From contig NZ_JAENBO010000003.1 in assembly GCF_016481305.1 (NCBI RefSeq), positions 164,310 to 228,309 on the forward strand: a DNA stretch of 64,000 bases, read 5' to 3'. Source of the DNA: Streptococcus pacificus (GTDB taxonomy: Bacteria > Bacillota > Bacilli > Lactobacillales > Streptococcaceae). Under the pieces are notes generated by a model that worked only from the letters and a program-made list of their open reading frames with translations, was not told where the DNA came from and made no database searches. Shown one piece after another: positions 24,080 to 33,672 of the stretch. How positions within the stretch are numbered: position 1 is the stretch's first letter; every line of letters starts with the position of its first letter. Both the position numbers and the translations under genes were made by a program.

Positions 24080-25015
24080 TTAACGATTAAAACTTTCAGT
24101 CAATTGTGGTACCACTTGTTTTTTACGAGAAACAGCACCTTCAAGGAAAGCATGATTGTCAACCAACTTGAAGTTAAAGGCTGCTTCAATTTTATCTCTA
24201 TTGTCACCAAGTGATAAAATTTCTGAATTAGAATTGATAATATCAGTAATCATCAAGACAAAGTCAGAATAACCATTGGCAGCAATTGCTTTTTTGATAG
24301 CTTCTTCGATTTCTGCTTGACGTTCTAGAACTTCAGCAATGTCGACTGTATTGACTTGAGCAACACGGACCTTGCTGCCATTAAGTTCAAACGTTTTAGC
24401 ATCGATATCAATCAATTCATCAGCAGTTTTGCTAGCTAGATTAGTACCTGCCTTAAGCATTTGAAGACCATATTCTTCTAAGTTAACTCCTGCAATCTCA
24501 GCTAGTTCTTTAGCAACACCATGATCAATGTGATGAGTTGTTGGCGATTTTAACAGTAGGGTATCAGAAATTAAACCAGAAAGTAGCATTCCTGCGATAT
24601 CTTTAGGAACAGCAACATTATTTTCTTTAAACATACGATAGGTAATCGTACTTGCTGAACCAACTGGCTCAAGACGCATAAAGAGTGGATTAGCAGTTTC
24701 AAAGTTAGCTACACGGTGATGATCCACCACATAAACCACTTGGACATCTCGAATATCAGAGATAGATTGTTGAAATTCATTGTGGTCAGTCAACATGACT
24801 TGAGTAGCACCAGCTTCTTTAGCTGAATGAACAACCTCAAGAGGTTTAACACCGAAATAATCTAACGCAAAAGCTGTTTCTTCGTTCGGTTCACCTAAAG
24901 CAACTGCTTTAGTGTCATAGCCAAACGCTTCTTTTGCCAAATGAGCAAATCCATAAGCAGAGCCAATAGCATCTGTATCAGGATTTTGATGACCAAATAC
25001 TAAAATTTTAGACAT
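24080..25015 (-). CDS. ppaC: Manganese-dependent inorganic pyrophosphatase (family II)
   Basis: 311 residues, the normal size. It is a DHH-family phosphoesterase with metal-binding motifs [10 protein letters not shown] near the N-terminus, LTDHNE and VDHHRV, and a C-terminal DHHA2 domain with [10 protein letters not shown]. It hydrolyses pyrophosphate in the cytoplasm. Single-gene unit with its own terminator. Confidence 0.97.
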   Translation of the reverse strand: MSKILVFGHQNPDTDAIGSAYGFAHLAKEAFGYDTKAVALGEPNEETAFALDYFGVKPLEVVHSAKEAGATQVMLTDHNEFQQSISDIRDVQVVYVVDHHRVANFETANPLFMRLEPVGSASTITYRMFKENNVAVPKDIAGMLLSGLISDTLLLKSPTTHHIDHGVAKELAEIAGVNLEEYGLQMLKAGTNLASKTADELIDIDAKTFELNGSKVRVAQVNTVDIAEVLERQAEIEEAIKKAIAANGYSDFVLMITDIINSNSEILSLGDNRDKIEAAFNFKLVDNHAFLEGAVSRKKQVVPQLTESFNR

Positions 25016-25110
25016 TTTTTTACCTCTTCTAATAGCTTTTAATAGCTTTTTCTAAATTCACCTTATTTTATCAGAAAAATAAAGATATAGCAAAACTGGA
25101 CACTTTATTT

Positions 25111-25147
25111 TTGCAAAACAAAAGAAGTTATTAAACAAACTTCTTTT
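25111..25147 (-). terminator. Terminator of pflA
   Basis: A 10-bp stem (25120-25129 with 25138-25147) followed by a T-rich tract on the minus strand. Confidence 0.8.
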
Positions 25148-25152
25148 AGATA

Positions 25153-25941
25153 TTAACCATGAACGCGTTTCATATAATCTTGATAGCTTTCTGTTTCCAT
25201 CAATTCTTGTGCATTTTTAACGCGATCTTTTGTCGGTGGTTTAACACCAGCTAGTGGGTATGGAATTCCCAATTCACGCCACTTAAATTCACCCATGGTA
25301 TGATATGGAAGAATTTCAAATTTATCAACATTTTTTAAGGTTTTAACAAATTTTCCAAGTTCAATCAAATCCTCATCGATATCTGTTAGGCCTGGCACCA
25401 AGACATGACGTATCCAAACAGGAATATTTTTATCAGACAGGTAACGCGCACAAGCAAGAATATTTTTATTGCTTTGGCTAGTTACAAAACGGTGAGTCTC
25501 ATCGTTGATTTCTTTAATGTCTAATAAAACTAAATCTGTCACAGCAAGAAGTTTATCAAATATTTTATGGTATTCTGGCTTATCACGAAATGGTAGCGCA
25601 CACGTATCCAAGGTACAATGAATGCCTAATTTTTTAGCTTCGGTGAAAAGAGCTGTTACAAATTCAATTTGCAAAAGGGCCTCACCGCCACTAACCGTGA
25701 TGCCTCCTTTTTTCCCCCAGAAACCACGATAGCGAAGCGCTTCTTGTAGGACATCTTCGACTGTTCTCTCCTTCGATTGATTAGTTTCCATCTCCCATGT
25801 GTCAGGGTTATGACAGTATTGACAGCGCATTTTACACCCCTGCATGAAAACGATAAATCGAATTCCTGGGCCGTCCACAGAACCAAAACTTTCTGTTGAA
25901 TGCACCATGCCTGTTACTTTTTTATAATCAATAGTTGACAT
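25153..25941 (-). CDS. pflA: Pyruvate formate-lyase activating enzyme
   Basis: 262 residues. A radical-SAM protein with the cluster motif CKMRCQYC (C-x3-C-x2-C) near residue 36, and GGEALLQ for SAM binding. It creates the glycyl radical of pyruvate formate-lyase under anaerobic mixed-acid fermentation. The pfl gene itself is not in this window. Confidence 0.96.
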   Translation of the reverse strand: MSTIDYKKVTGMVHSTESFGSVDGPGIRFIVFMQGCKMRCQYCHNPDTWEMETNQSKERTVEDVLQEALRYRGFWGKKGGITVSGGEALLQIEFVTALFTEAKKLGIHCTLDTCALPFRDKPEYHKIFDKLLAVTDLVLLDIKEINDETHRFVTSQSNKNILACARYLSDKNIPVWIRHVLVPGLTDIDEDLIELGKFVKTLKNVDKFEILPYHTMGEFKWRELGIPYPLAGVKPPTKDRVKNAQELMETESYQDYMKRVHG

Positions 25942-25994
25942 GTCAAATCCCTTCTAATCTCTCTTCTTTTGTCTATTATACCACTTTTAATCCA

Positions 25995-26023
25995 AAAAAG
26001 ACTAGTTTTTAACTAGTCTTTTT
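25995..26023 (-). terminator. Terminator overlapping the stop of the CNNM/CBS gene
   Basis: A 13-bp perfect stem (25995-26007 with 26011-26023), which contains the gene's own stop codon and ends in a T run on the minus strand. Confidence 0.82.
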
Positions 26024-27347
26024 CAGTGACGTCTGGCGTTTCTGTTATCATGATTTTTAATTTCGTTACACGGCCATCTCTCACCTTATCATTTGCCAAA
26101 ACTAAATGTTTGTCTTTTGAGTCAACTTCGTAATAACGTTTTTCATCAGGACTAGGAATGGTACCAACACCGGTTAGATAAAGACCTGCAATGGTATCAA
26201 CATCGTCACTTTCAAGGCTTGTATCAAAATAATCATTAAATTCATTGATGGTCATTGTTCCAACAACGATATAAGTATTTTCAGCAATTTCACGGACAAA
26301 TTCTGACGCCTTATCAGATTCATCATCAATCTCACCAACGATTTCCTCTAATAAATCTTCTAAAGTCACAAGTCCTGCCACCCCACCATACTCATCCAAT
26401 AGGATAGCCATTTGGTTTTGTGTATTTCTTAGGGCACTTAATAAATCATCAACGAAAATAGTCTCAGGAACAAACAAAGGCTCTTGTAAAATACGACGAA
26501 TATTAATATTTTCAAAACCTTCTGTAAAGCCAGCATTTAATAACTTTTTCGTATGAATTAAGCCAATCACTTTGTCACGATCATCATCGTAAACAGGAAT
26601 CCGAGAGAAGGATTCTTTTAAAATGGCTTTGATAATTTCTTGAGGATCATCATTAATATCAACCATAAAGGCATCAGTTCTTGGCACCATCAATTCACGC
26701 GCCATCATTTCATCAAGTGAAAAGACACCTTGAAGCATTTCAATCTCATCAGCATCTAAAGTGGCCTCACTTTTGGTTAGCATGTATTCAATTTCATCAC
26801 GCGTCATTTGCTGGTCAGCATCATCAAAAGTCATCGGAGTGATACGGCTCAAAAGATTAGTGGTCGCAGATAACAACCAAACAAAAGGACTAACTATTTT
26901 TCCTAAGAAAATAATAAAAGGAACAGCTGCTACTGCCAGATTTTCTTTCAGATTCATAGCGATACGTTTTGGATATAATTCACCCAAAACAATTGAAATA
27001 TAGGTTAGAAAGGTTAGTGAAACAATTCCACCTATTGTTTGTGCAGATGGTAAGCCACCAAACCAAGAAGCAATGACTTTTCCTAATGAATCTGCCAACT
27101 TTGCTCCTGATAAAAGTGTTAAAAGTGTAATACCAACTTGAATAGTGGACAAAAAGTTATTTGGGTTTTCTAAAACCTTCAATAAGCGCATGTATTTATG
27201 GTCGCCTTCAGCTGCTTTTTGTTCAACACGAGAACGGTTTAGAGAAACCAAAGCCATTTCACTGGCTGAGAAAAAAGCATTAAAAAGAGTCAAAACAATT
27301 AGTAATAATAACTGTAACATTATCGATTGACTACTCGGGTCTTCCAT
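26013..27347 (-). CDS. CNNM/CorC-type membrane protein with CBS pair (hemolysin-like)
   Basis: 444 residues. It has an N-terminal CNNM membrane domain (about 10-200, with ASEMALVSLNRSR), then two CBS domains (about 215-340, including MVPRTDAFMV and LDEYGGVAGLVTLEDLLEEIVGEI) and a C-terminal CorC_HlyC transporter-associated domain. Members are linked to magnesium or other cation export. The old name hemolysin is misleading. AGGAG precedes the ATG. Confidence 0.92.
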   Translation of the reverse strand: MEDPSSQSIMLQLLLLIVLTLFNAFFSASEMALVSLNRSRVEQKAAEGDHKYMRLLKVLENPNNFLSTIQVGITLLTLLSGAKLADSLGKVIASWFGGLPSAQTIGGIVSLTFLTYISIVLGELYPKRIAMNLKENLAVAAVPFIIFLGKIVSPFVWLLSATTNLLSRITPMTFDDADQQMTRDEIEYMLTKSEATLDADEIEMLQGVFSLDEMMARELMVPRTDAFMVDINDDPQEIIKAILKESFSRIPVYDDDRDKVIGLIHTKKLLNAGFTEGFENINIRRILQEPLFVPETIFVDDLLSALRNTQNQMAILLDEYGGVAGLVTLEDLLEEIVGEIDDESDKASEFVREIAENTYIVVGTMTINEFNDYFDTSLESDDVDTIAGLYLTGVGTIPSPDEKRYYEVDSKDKHLVLANDKVRDGRVTKLKIMITETPDVTEKD

Positions 27348-27475
27348 TATAATATATCTCCTAATATTTTTAATATAGCCTATTTATTATACCATATTTC
27401 CTAAATAATGTAGTAAAATGCCCTCATATTACGCTAAAAAAGGCATTTAAGTGATAAAAATCAAACACATTCTCA

Positions 27476-28021
27476 TTAAATACTTCTTTTTTCAATCATG
27501 ATTAAAAAAGGAGGGTAGTTTACTTGATTGATTGGCTGATAGCGCATCACGGTATACTGTTTTTGAGATAAGGTTTTGAGAAACAGTTCCAGAGCCTCTT
27601 TTTCTATTTGACCTCCGTCGTGCCCATAATAAACCATGATAGAAATCCGGCCGCTAGCTTTTAGTAATGCTAGTGTTTTCTCTAAAGCCTTAATCGTTGA
27701 GTCTGGTTTTGTAACAATTGTTTTGTCAGCCTTTGGGAGATACCCCAAATTAAAAATAGCCACATCAATCTCATTTAGATAGTCATCAATATGTTCATGA
27801 CTATCTAAAATAAGTTGCACATTTTGGGCACCAGACGCTGTTAGCTTTTCTTTTGTCGTTTTAAGTGCTATTTCTTGAATGTCAAAGGCATAAACTTTTT
27901 TGGCATGTTTAGCAAGAAATAACGTATCATGTCCGTTTCCCATAGTGGCATCAAGGGCAATACTTTGATTGGTAAGAATTTCTGCTAGGAAGTCATGCGA
28001 TAGTTGAATAGGACTTTTCAT
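27476..28021 (-). CDS. mnmM: SAM-dependent methyltransferase of the YtqB/MnmM family
   Basis: 181 residues. Start at the ATG 28019-28021 with AGAGG in front, rather than eight codons upstream. The SAM-binding motif is LDATMGNGHDTLFLA, and NLGYLPK lies where NPPY-like motifs lie in relatives. The family was long called putative rRNA methylase; characterised members methylate the wobble uridine side chain (nm5s2U to mnm5s2U) in tRNA. The assignment rests on family resemblance. Confidence 0.85.
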   Translation of the reverse strand: MKSPIQLSHDFLAEILTNQSIALDATMGNGHDTLFLAKHAKKVYAFDIQEIALKTTKEKLTASGAQNVQLILDSHEHIDDYLNEIDVAIFNLGYLPKADKTIVTKPDSTIKALEKTLALLKASGRISIMVYYGHDGGQIEKEALELFLKTLSQKQYTVMRYQPINQVNYPPFLIMIEKRSI

Positions 28022-28100
28022 GTAAACCTCTTGATATTTTGTCATTAGTTATGGTCAATCAATCGTTTTGTCAATAATTGATTATCCTCATTTTAACATA

Positions 28101-28132
28101 AAAAAACTATTCTCTTACAAGGAAAAGAATAG
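28101..28132 (-). terminator. Terminator of the ribU-PAP2 operon
   Basis: A 7-bp stem (28107-28113 with 28126-28132) followed by a T run on the minus strand. Confidence 0.7.
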
Positions 28133-28149
28133 AATTCTCAAATAGATAC

Positions 28150-28803
28150 TTATTTTTGTAAGCTTTTAAAGCGCCACTTAAAGCGCCACTCATCGTAGTA
28201 AGGGAAAATAAGATTTAGACAACCAAAAGCTAACAACAATCCTGCTAGAACATCACTAGGGTAGTGAACACCAAGATAGATGCGAGAGATTGGAATAATA
28301 ATTATTAGAGCAGCTAGTGCTAAAAGAACCAGTTTTTTCAATAAGCCATCTTTTAAACGTTGCTGACAAATAATAAAAAGACTGCCAAAAATAAGTAGAG
28401 CACCTGTAGCATGACCACTTGGAAAAGAAAATCCGTGTTCAATAATCAAGTGGGGGATGTCAGGTCGTAAGCGTCCATAGATATTCTTAAAGAGAAGAAT
28501 TAAAAGGCCAGCCAAACTACCACTTAAAAGCACGAAGAGACCTTCTGCTCGCCATTTTTTTACAAAATAGAAAAATAAAAATAATGCCGTTACAATGATA
28601 ACTTGAGAAAGAACATTACCAATAATCGTAATATGACTTAAAAAAACAGTTGCCATCTGTGGCAACTGCCCCCTCACCGCATTTTGAATGGTTGTATCAA
28701 AACCTATCAGTGTCTGGGGGAAAAACTTCACAAGATAACCCAGCATCACAAAAAAGAGGATGCTAAAAGAGGCTACTAATAGATGTTGTTGTTTTTGTTT
28801 CAT
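28150..28803 (-). CDS. PAP2-family membrane phosphatase
   Basis: 217 residues with about six membrane segments. The three phosphatase motifs are present: KNIYGRLRP, FSFPSGHATG and RIYLGVHYPSD. The likely substrate is a lipid phosphate or pyrophosphate such as undecaprenyl pyrophosphate. It overlaps the end of ribU by four bases (ATGA), so translation is coupled; the functional link to riboflavin is not obvious. Confidence 0.92.
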   Translation of the reverse strand: MKQKQQHLLVASFSILFFVMLGYLVKFFPQTLIGFDTTIQNAVRGQLPQMATVFLSHITIIGNVLSQVIIVTALFLFFYFVKKWRAEGLFVLLSGSLAGLLILLFKNIYGRLRPDIPHLIIEHGFSFPSGHATGALLIFGSLFIICQQRLKDGLLKKLVLLALAALIIIIPISRIYLGVHYPSDVLAGLLLAFGCLNLIFPYYDEWRFKWRFKSLQK

Positions 28804-29363
28804 ACCTTATAAGACTCCAAGAATGATTTCATCGAAAGATAAATAATACCAAATGCCACTGAAAATAAAATTCCTTGAACAACATTAAATGGAATAACCA
28901 TTGCCACAATATATTTACCAACACCAATAAACTGACCAATATCAAAGTTGGCAAAAGCAGCATACAAAGGAATGGCATAAAAAATATTTAGAATAATCAT
29001 GGCAAGTGTTAGGAATGCTGTTGCTAGAATACTAGAAATCACATAAGTTTTATGCGATTTTTTATGATTCCAATAAAGTGCGAACACAAGGATAAACACC
29101 CCTGTTGCAACGACATTCATCGGCAAGCCAATTAAATCATTGACACCAGTATTATTTAAGAAAAATTTCAAGCCTGTTCTTAGTAGTAAAATAATATAAG
29201 CTGATTTTAAGTCAAAAAGAACAAGTCCTATTAGAACAGGAATAATACTAAAGTCTATTTTTAGAAATTCAGCACCCGGAATAATGGGAAAGTTAAGAAG
29301 CATCAATATAAAAGAAAGAGCTCCTAAAATAGCCACATAGGCTAATTTTTTTGTTTTTATCAT
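28800..29363 (-). CDS. ribU: Riboflavin ECF transporter substrate-binding component
   Basis: 187 residues with six membrane segments, the S-component build. The signature near the N-terminus is GALSFILMLLNFPIIPGAEFLKIDFS. It works with the shared energy-coupling module encoded elsewhere to import riboflavin. The FMN riboswitch directly upstream confirms the substrate. GGAGG in front of the ATG. Confidence 0.95.
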   Translation of the reverse strand: MIKTKKLAYVAILGALSFILMLLNFPIIPGAEFLKIDFSIIPVLIGLVLFDLKSAYIILLLRTGLKFFLNNTGVNDLIGLPMNVVATGVFILVFALYWNHKKSHKTYVISSILATAFLTLAMIILNIFYAIPLYAAFANFDIGQFIGVGKYIVAMVIPFNVVQGILFSVAFGIIYLSMKSFLESYKV

Positions 29364-29420
29364 AAAAAAATTCCTCCAATTTTTTCAAATTGAAAGAAGT
29401 TACAAAGAGTTGTTAAACAC

Positions 29421-29552
29421 AAAAAACCCTTCGTCTTCTTCCATCCAGACTTTACTGTCGGTTGTGGAGTTTCACCACATCAGCTTTCGCTCACGGACTT
29501 CTAGTAACCTAGTCACCGCCGGTCGGGAGTTTCACCCTGCCCTGAAGACATT
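29421..29552 (-). promoter_or_regulatory. FMN riboswitch (RFN element) controlling ribU
   Basis: The minus strand carries the conserved RFN blocks in order: CAGGGCAGGGTGAAACTCCC, GACCGGCGGTGA, GTCCGTGAGCG, then GTGGTGAAACTCCACAACCG and AGTCTGGATGGAAGA. The closing stem GTCTTC/GAAGAC is intact. A run of six Us follows the closing stem by a few bases, so control by transcription termination is likely. The rest of the 29364-29720 interval holds the ribU leader and the trmL terminator. Confidence 0.95.
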
Positions 29553-29630
29553 CTTATCATACCAAAAAAGTTTTTTTTTAGCAAGATATGTTGCTTACCC
29601 AGTGATTTAAATAGAAAATAACCGTCTCAA

Positions 29631-29656
29631 AATAAAAAAACCAGATTTTAAATCTG
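29631..29656 (-). terminator. Terminator of trmL
   Basis: A short stem (29642-29647 with 29651-29656) with seven Ts after it on the minus strand. Confidence 0.6.
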
Positions 29657-29720
29657 ATTCCTTATGATAATCTTATTATTTGGTGACACTTTTCAAAACA
29701 CGCCAAAATAACAGTTTCTT

Positions 29721-30263
29721 TTATTTTAGCTTATCTTTTTGGTAATGGTGACTTAATTCTAAGCCAGTAAATTGTTGTTGGCGTAGTGCCTCATAAACGA
29801 TCAAGCAGACAGTGTTTGACAAATTAAGGCTTCTAACATGCTCATCATTCATTGGAATACGTAAAGCTTTCTCAGCATGCTGTCTCATAAATGGTTCTGG
29901 AAGCCCTTTATCTTCTCTTCCAAAAAGAAAATAATGTTTCTCATTGTCATCATAGGAGATATCTGAGTAAGTTTTTTCTGCAAATTTAGTGATTAAATGA
30001 AGTTTTCCGTCACATTTTGCCATAAAATCCTCTAAACTATCGTAGAAAAAGACTGTTAGTTTATCCCAGTAATCAAGACCAGCGCGTTTCATTTTTTTAT
30101 CATCAATTGGAAAACCCATCGGTTGAATAATATGAAGGGGTGCATTAGTGGCAGCACATGTTCTTGCAATATTTCCCGTATTGGCTGGAATTTGTGGTTC
30201 AAATAAAACAATATGATTTTTAGCTGAGACTGCTTCTTTTTGCCATTCTGACGATGTGACCAT
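29721..30263 (-). CDS. trmL: tRNA (cytidine/uridine-34 2'-O)-methyltransferase
   Basis: 180 residues, SPOUT fold. The knot motifs are [19 protein letters not shown] near the start, [12 protein letters not shown] and [17 protein letters not shown] near the end. Start at the ATG 30261-30263 with AAGGAG; an in-frame ATG 14 codons earlier has no site. It methylates the wobble ribose of certain leucine tRNAs. A structured, terminated leader transcript lies just upstream. Confidence 0.93.
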   Translation of the reverse strand: MVTSSEWQKEAVSAKNHIVLFEPQIPANTGNIARTCAATNAPLHIIQPMGFPIDDKKMKRAGLDYWDKLTVFFYDSLEDFMAKCDGKLHLITKFAEKTYSDISYDDNEKHYFLFGREDKGLPEPFMRQHAEKALRIPMNDEHVRSLNLSNTVCLIVYEALRQQQFTGLELSHHYQKDKLK

Positions 30264-30297
30264 CTCAATTCTCCTTCTTTTTCCTATTGATAACAAA

Positions 30298-30430
30298 AAA
30301 ACCACGAAACCCGGAGTCTAGGCTCGGCAGATATCGTGGTTGATGGTGATTCACAAACTTAAATCACAACAGATCTGATTTAAATCAGTGAATGGTATTA
30401 TTAGTATAGCATTTTTGTCAGAATTGTCAA
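30298..30430 (-). ncRNA. Structured leader or small RNA upstream of trmL, with strong promoter and terminator
   Basis: On the minus strand TTGACA (30425-30430), 16 bases, TATACT (30403-30408) forms a near-consensus promoter. The roughly 100-nt transcript that follows contains the small palindrome TGATTTAAATCA, complementary ends ATTCAC/GTGAAT, and then a GC-rich terminator hairpin (30301-30340, ACCACGA with TCGTGGT and inner pairing) ending in a T run. It ends 35 nt before trmL. It may be an attenuator for trmL or an independent small RNA; I do not recognise the class. Confidence 0.6.
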
Positions 30431-30584
30431 CAAATCTGACCAGAAAATATTGCTTAAAACGCTTTCTTTTTAACTTTTTTTAATCACTTATCACTTGTGA
30501 AATAATGAGATAGGTTTTTCTTTAAAAAAAGATGATATTTTACTAAAAAAGAGGTATGATAGATACTGTATATTGGAGGTAATC

Positions 30585-31931
30585 ATGAGAATAATTGTCG
30601 TTGGTGGCGGTAAGGTTGGAGCCGCACTTTGTCGCTCATTAGTTGATGAAAACCACAACGTTATTTTAATCGAACAAAAAGAAGCCGTCTTAACACAAGT
30701 CGTTAAGCATAATGATATTATTGGTATTATTGGTAATGGCGCTAATTTCAGAATTTTAGAACAGGCTGATGTGGCTAACTGTGATATTTTTGTCTCAATC
30801 ACTGATAAAGATGAGGTCAATATGATTGCAGCCAGTCTAGCCAAACAAATGGGGGCTAAAAAAACAATTGTCAGGGTCAGAAATCCGGAATATTCTAATC
30901 CTTATTTTAAGGAGAAAAATTTCCTTGGTTTTTCTCTTATGGTTAACCCAGAACTTCTCACTGCCCGCTATATTGCTAACGCGGTGGAGTTCCCAAATGC
31001 TCTATCTGTAGAGCACTTTGTCAATGGTAGAATTATGCTGATGGCCTTTAAAATTAAAAATAACAGCGTTCTATCTAACATGACATTATCTCAATTTCGT
31101 AAGAAATTCCAAAACATTGTTATCTGTGCTATTGAGCGTGAGGATCAAATTATCATTCCTGATGGTGAAGTGACCATTTTAAACCAAGATAAAATATACG
31201 TCACAGGAAATCGTCAAGAAATGATTGCTTTTCATGACTTTCTCAAAAAAAGAATTGTTAAAAGTTTAATGATTATCGGAGCTGGAAAAATAGCTTATTA
31301 CTTGCTCACCCTTTTAAAACAAACCAAGATTAAGCTTAAATTAATTGAAATTGACCCAAAACGAGCAGCATTATTTAGTGAAGATTTTCCAAATATTCAT
31401 ATTGTTCAAGGAGATGGCACCACTAAAAATCTTCTTCTAGAAGAACGTGCTGACCACTATGATGCCGTGGCTACTCTCACTGGAGTGGATGAAGAAAATA
31501 TTGTTGCTTCCATGTTTTTGGACTCACTTGGGGTAGCAAAAAACATTACCAAAGTAAACCGCACCAGTCTTTTAAAAATTATAAAAGGTGAGGAATTTTC
31601 AAGTATTGTCACTCCTAAAGCGATTGCCGTTGATGCTATAATGCACTTTATTCGTGGACGTGTTAATGCTCAGCATTCTAACTTAGATGCTATGCACCAT
31701 GTTGCTAATGGTCGTATTGAGACATTACAATTTGAAATTCGAGAAAATAACCGTATGGCTGGCCAAACGCTTTCTTCCATTAAATTGAAAAAAAATGTTT
31801 TGATTGCTGCTATTATCCGTCAGGGCAAAAATATTTTCCCAACAGGTGAAGATGTTTTTCAAGTCGGTGACAAAATCGTGGTCATCACTCTGCTTAACAA
31901 TGCTAATAATATCTATGATTTGTTGAGGTAA
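30585..31931 (+). CDS. trkA: Potassium uptake regulatory protein TrkA
   Basis: 448 residues, made of two RCK units: each has a Rossmann nucleotide-binding half (MRIIVVGGGKVGAAL at the start and LMIIGAGKIAYYL near 230) and a TrkA-C half. The ATG at 30585 follows GGAGG. It binds NAD(H)/ATP and gates the TrkH channel encoded three nt downstream. Confidence 0.95.
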   Translation: MRIIVVGGGKVGAALCRSLVDENHNVILIEQKEAVLTQVVKHNDIIGIIGNGANFRILEQADVANCDIFVSITDKDEVNMIAASLAKQMGAKKTIVRVRNPEYSNPYFKEKNFLGFSLMVNPELLTARYIANAVEFPNALSVEHFVNGRIMLMAFKIKNNSVLSNMTLSQFRKKFQNIVICAIEREDQIIIPDGEVTILNQDKIYVTGNRQEMIAFHDFLKKRIVKSLMIIGAGKIAYYLLTLLKQTKIKLKLIEIDPKRAALFSEDFPNIHIVQGDGTTKNLLLEERADHYDAVATLTGVDEENIVASMFLDSLGVAKNITKVNRTSLLKIIKGEEFSSIVTPKAIAVDAIMHFIRGRVNAQHSNLDAMHHVANGRIETLQFEIRENNRMAGQTLSSIKLKKNVLIAAIIRQGKNIFPTGEDVFQVGDKIVVITLLNNANNIYDLLR

Positions 31932-31934
31932 GCA

Positions 31935-33374
31935 ATGAATAAAAGTATGGTACGTTTTTTATTAGCAAGACTCCTAGTCATTGAGGCGGCCTTGTTATTA
32001 GTCCCTTTAGGGGTCGCCTTTATCTATAAGGAATCAATGACTGTTATTTCCAGTTTTTTAATCACCATGGCTATTTTATTAATCATTGGTGGTGTAGGAT
32101 GTCTTTCAAAACCTAAAAACTTTAGAATTTATACCAAAGAAGGCTTTCTTATTGTTGCATTGTGTTGGCTGTTTTGGGCAATTTTTGGAGCACTTCCTTT
32201 TGTTCTTTCTGGACAAATTCCTAATTATATTGATGCTTTTTTCGAAACCAGCTCTGGCTTTACAACAACAGGAGCAACCATTCTTAACGATACTGCTGTG
32301 CTATCGCCTTCTCTTCTTTTTTGGAGGAGTTTTACCCATCTGATTGGTGGGATGGGCGTGCTTGTTTTTGCCCTTGCCATTATGGAAAATAGCAAAAATA
32401 GCCACCTCGAAGTGATGAGGGCTGAGGTTCCTGGCCCCGTTTTTGGTAAGGTCGTCTCTAAGTTAAAAAATACTGCACAAATTCTTTATATCATCTATTT
32501 GGTGATGTTTGCCATTTTAACCATAATTTTATGGTGGGCAGGATTACCTTTATTTGATAGTATTATTACAGCTATGGGAACAGCTGGAACAGGGGGCTTT
32601 GCGGTCTATAATGATAGTATTGCCCACTATAATAGTTCTCTTATCACCAATATAGTTGCAGTCGGCATGCTCTTATTTGGTATAAATTTTAATCTTTATT
32701 ATTTGCTACTAATTGGAAAAGTTAAGAGTTTCTTTAAAGATGAGGAATTAAAAACCTATCTGTTCATCATTGCAGTAGCTGTCGGGTTGTTATTTTTAAA
32801 TGTTGGTGGCTTATATGCGTCAACAAAAGAAGCATTTGAAAGAATTTTCTTTCAAGTATCAACAACCTTAACATCAACTGGCTTTGGATTAAATGATGTC
32901 ACTTTTTGGCCATTATTTTCTCAAATCATCCTCTTACTTCTGATGTTTATTGGTGGCTCTGCAGGATCAACAGCTGGTGGTTTTAAAGTGATGAGGGTTC
33001 TCATTCTCCTAAAAATAGCCTATAATCAAATGCTCTTGAATCTCTATCCCAATCGCATCGTTTCCTTGCATGTTAATGGTGAGGTTTTAGATAAGAAAAC
33101 ACAACATAGTATTTTAAGATATTTTGTCATATATGTGATGATTTTTATTAGTCTTGTTTTTTTGATTAGTATTGACAACAATCAACTACTGGTTGTGGTT
33201 AGTGCAGTGGCAAGTATCTTGAATAATATTGGTCCTATGCTTGGAACAACTGAAAACTTCTCAATTTTTAGTTCTTTCTCAAAACTACTTCTATCCTTAG
33301 CCATGATCGCTGGACGCCTTGAATTATACCCCATGTTATTATTATTTTCTTCAAAAACATGGTCTAAACAGTAA
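31935..33374 (+). CDS. trkH: Potassium uptake membrane subunit TrkH
   Basis: 479 residues, many membrane segments, with the four selectivity-filter-like loops of the Trk/Ktr family visible as TSSGFTTTGAT, MGTAGTGGFAV, TTLTSTGFG and NIGPMLG. It imports potassium together with TrkA. Confidence 0.95.
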   Translation: MNKSMVRFLLARLLVIEAALLLVPLGVAFIYKESMTVISSFLITMAILLIIGGVGCLSKPKNFRIYTKEGFLIVALCWLFWAIFGALPFVLSGQIPNYIDAFFETSSGFTTTGATILNDTAVLSPSLLFWRSFTHLIGGMGVLVFALAIMENSKNSHLEVMRAEVPGPVFGKVVSKLKNTAQILYIIYLVMFAILTIILWWAGLPLFDSIITAMGTAGTGGFAVYNDSIAHYNSSLITNIVAVGMLLFGINFNLYYLLLIGKVKSFFKDEELKTYLFIIAVAVGLLFLNVGGLYASTKEAFERIFFQVSTTLTSTGFGLNDVTFWPLFSQIILLLLMFIGGSAGSTAGGFKVMRVLILLKIAYNQMLLNLYPNRIVSLHVNGEVLDKKTQHSILRYFVIYVMIFISLVFLISIDNNQLLVVVSAVASILNNIGPMLGTTENFSIFSSFSKLLLSLAMIAGRLELYPMLLLFSSKTWSKQ

Positions 33375-33405
33375 AAAATCTCCCTCAAACGAGGAAGATT
33401 TTTTT
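33373..33405. terminator. Bidirectional terminator between trkH and yidD
   Basis: A stem of 14 bp with one mismatch (33373-33386 with 33391-33404), with A/T runs at both ends so that it can work on both strands. Confidence 0.82.
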
Positions 33406-33432
33406 CTTGCTTAAAACTTAATAACACGTCAA

Positions 33433-33672
33433 TTACTCTTCTTTATTTCTTTTTAAAGTGAAATAATCCGGCACGCTGTCTTTACCTCCTTCAACAAAAG
33501 GATTGCAACGTAAAATTCTTGCTATCCCCATCAAAACACCTTTTAACCCATGTTTTTCAATAGCCGTTATCATATAATGAGAGCAGGTTGGTTGATACCG
33601 ACAAGACGGTGGGAAAAGTGGTGAAATCAACTTTTGATAGCCTCTAACCAGTAAAATTAATAGTTTTTTCAT
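33433..33672 (-). CDS. yidD: Membrane protein insertion efficiency factor YidD
   Basis: 79 residues with the family pattern [20 protein letters not shown] then [16 protein letters not shown] and RCNPFVEGG. It assists YidC-dependent insertion at the inner membrane. Last gene of the overlapped operon; its start overlaps the end of rluB by four bases. Confidence 0.95.
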   Translation of the reverse strand: MKKLLILLVRGYQKLISPLFPPSCRYQPTCSHYMITAIEKHGLKGVLMGIARILRCNPFVEGGKDSVPDYFTLKRNKEE

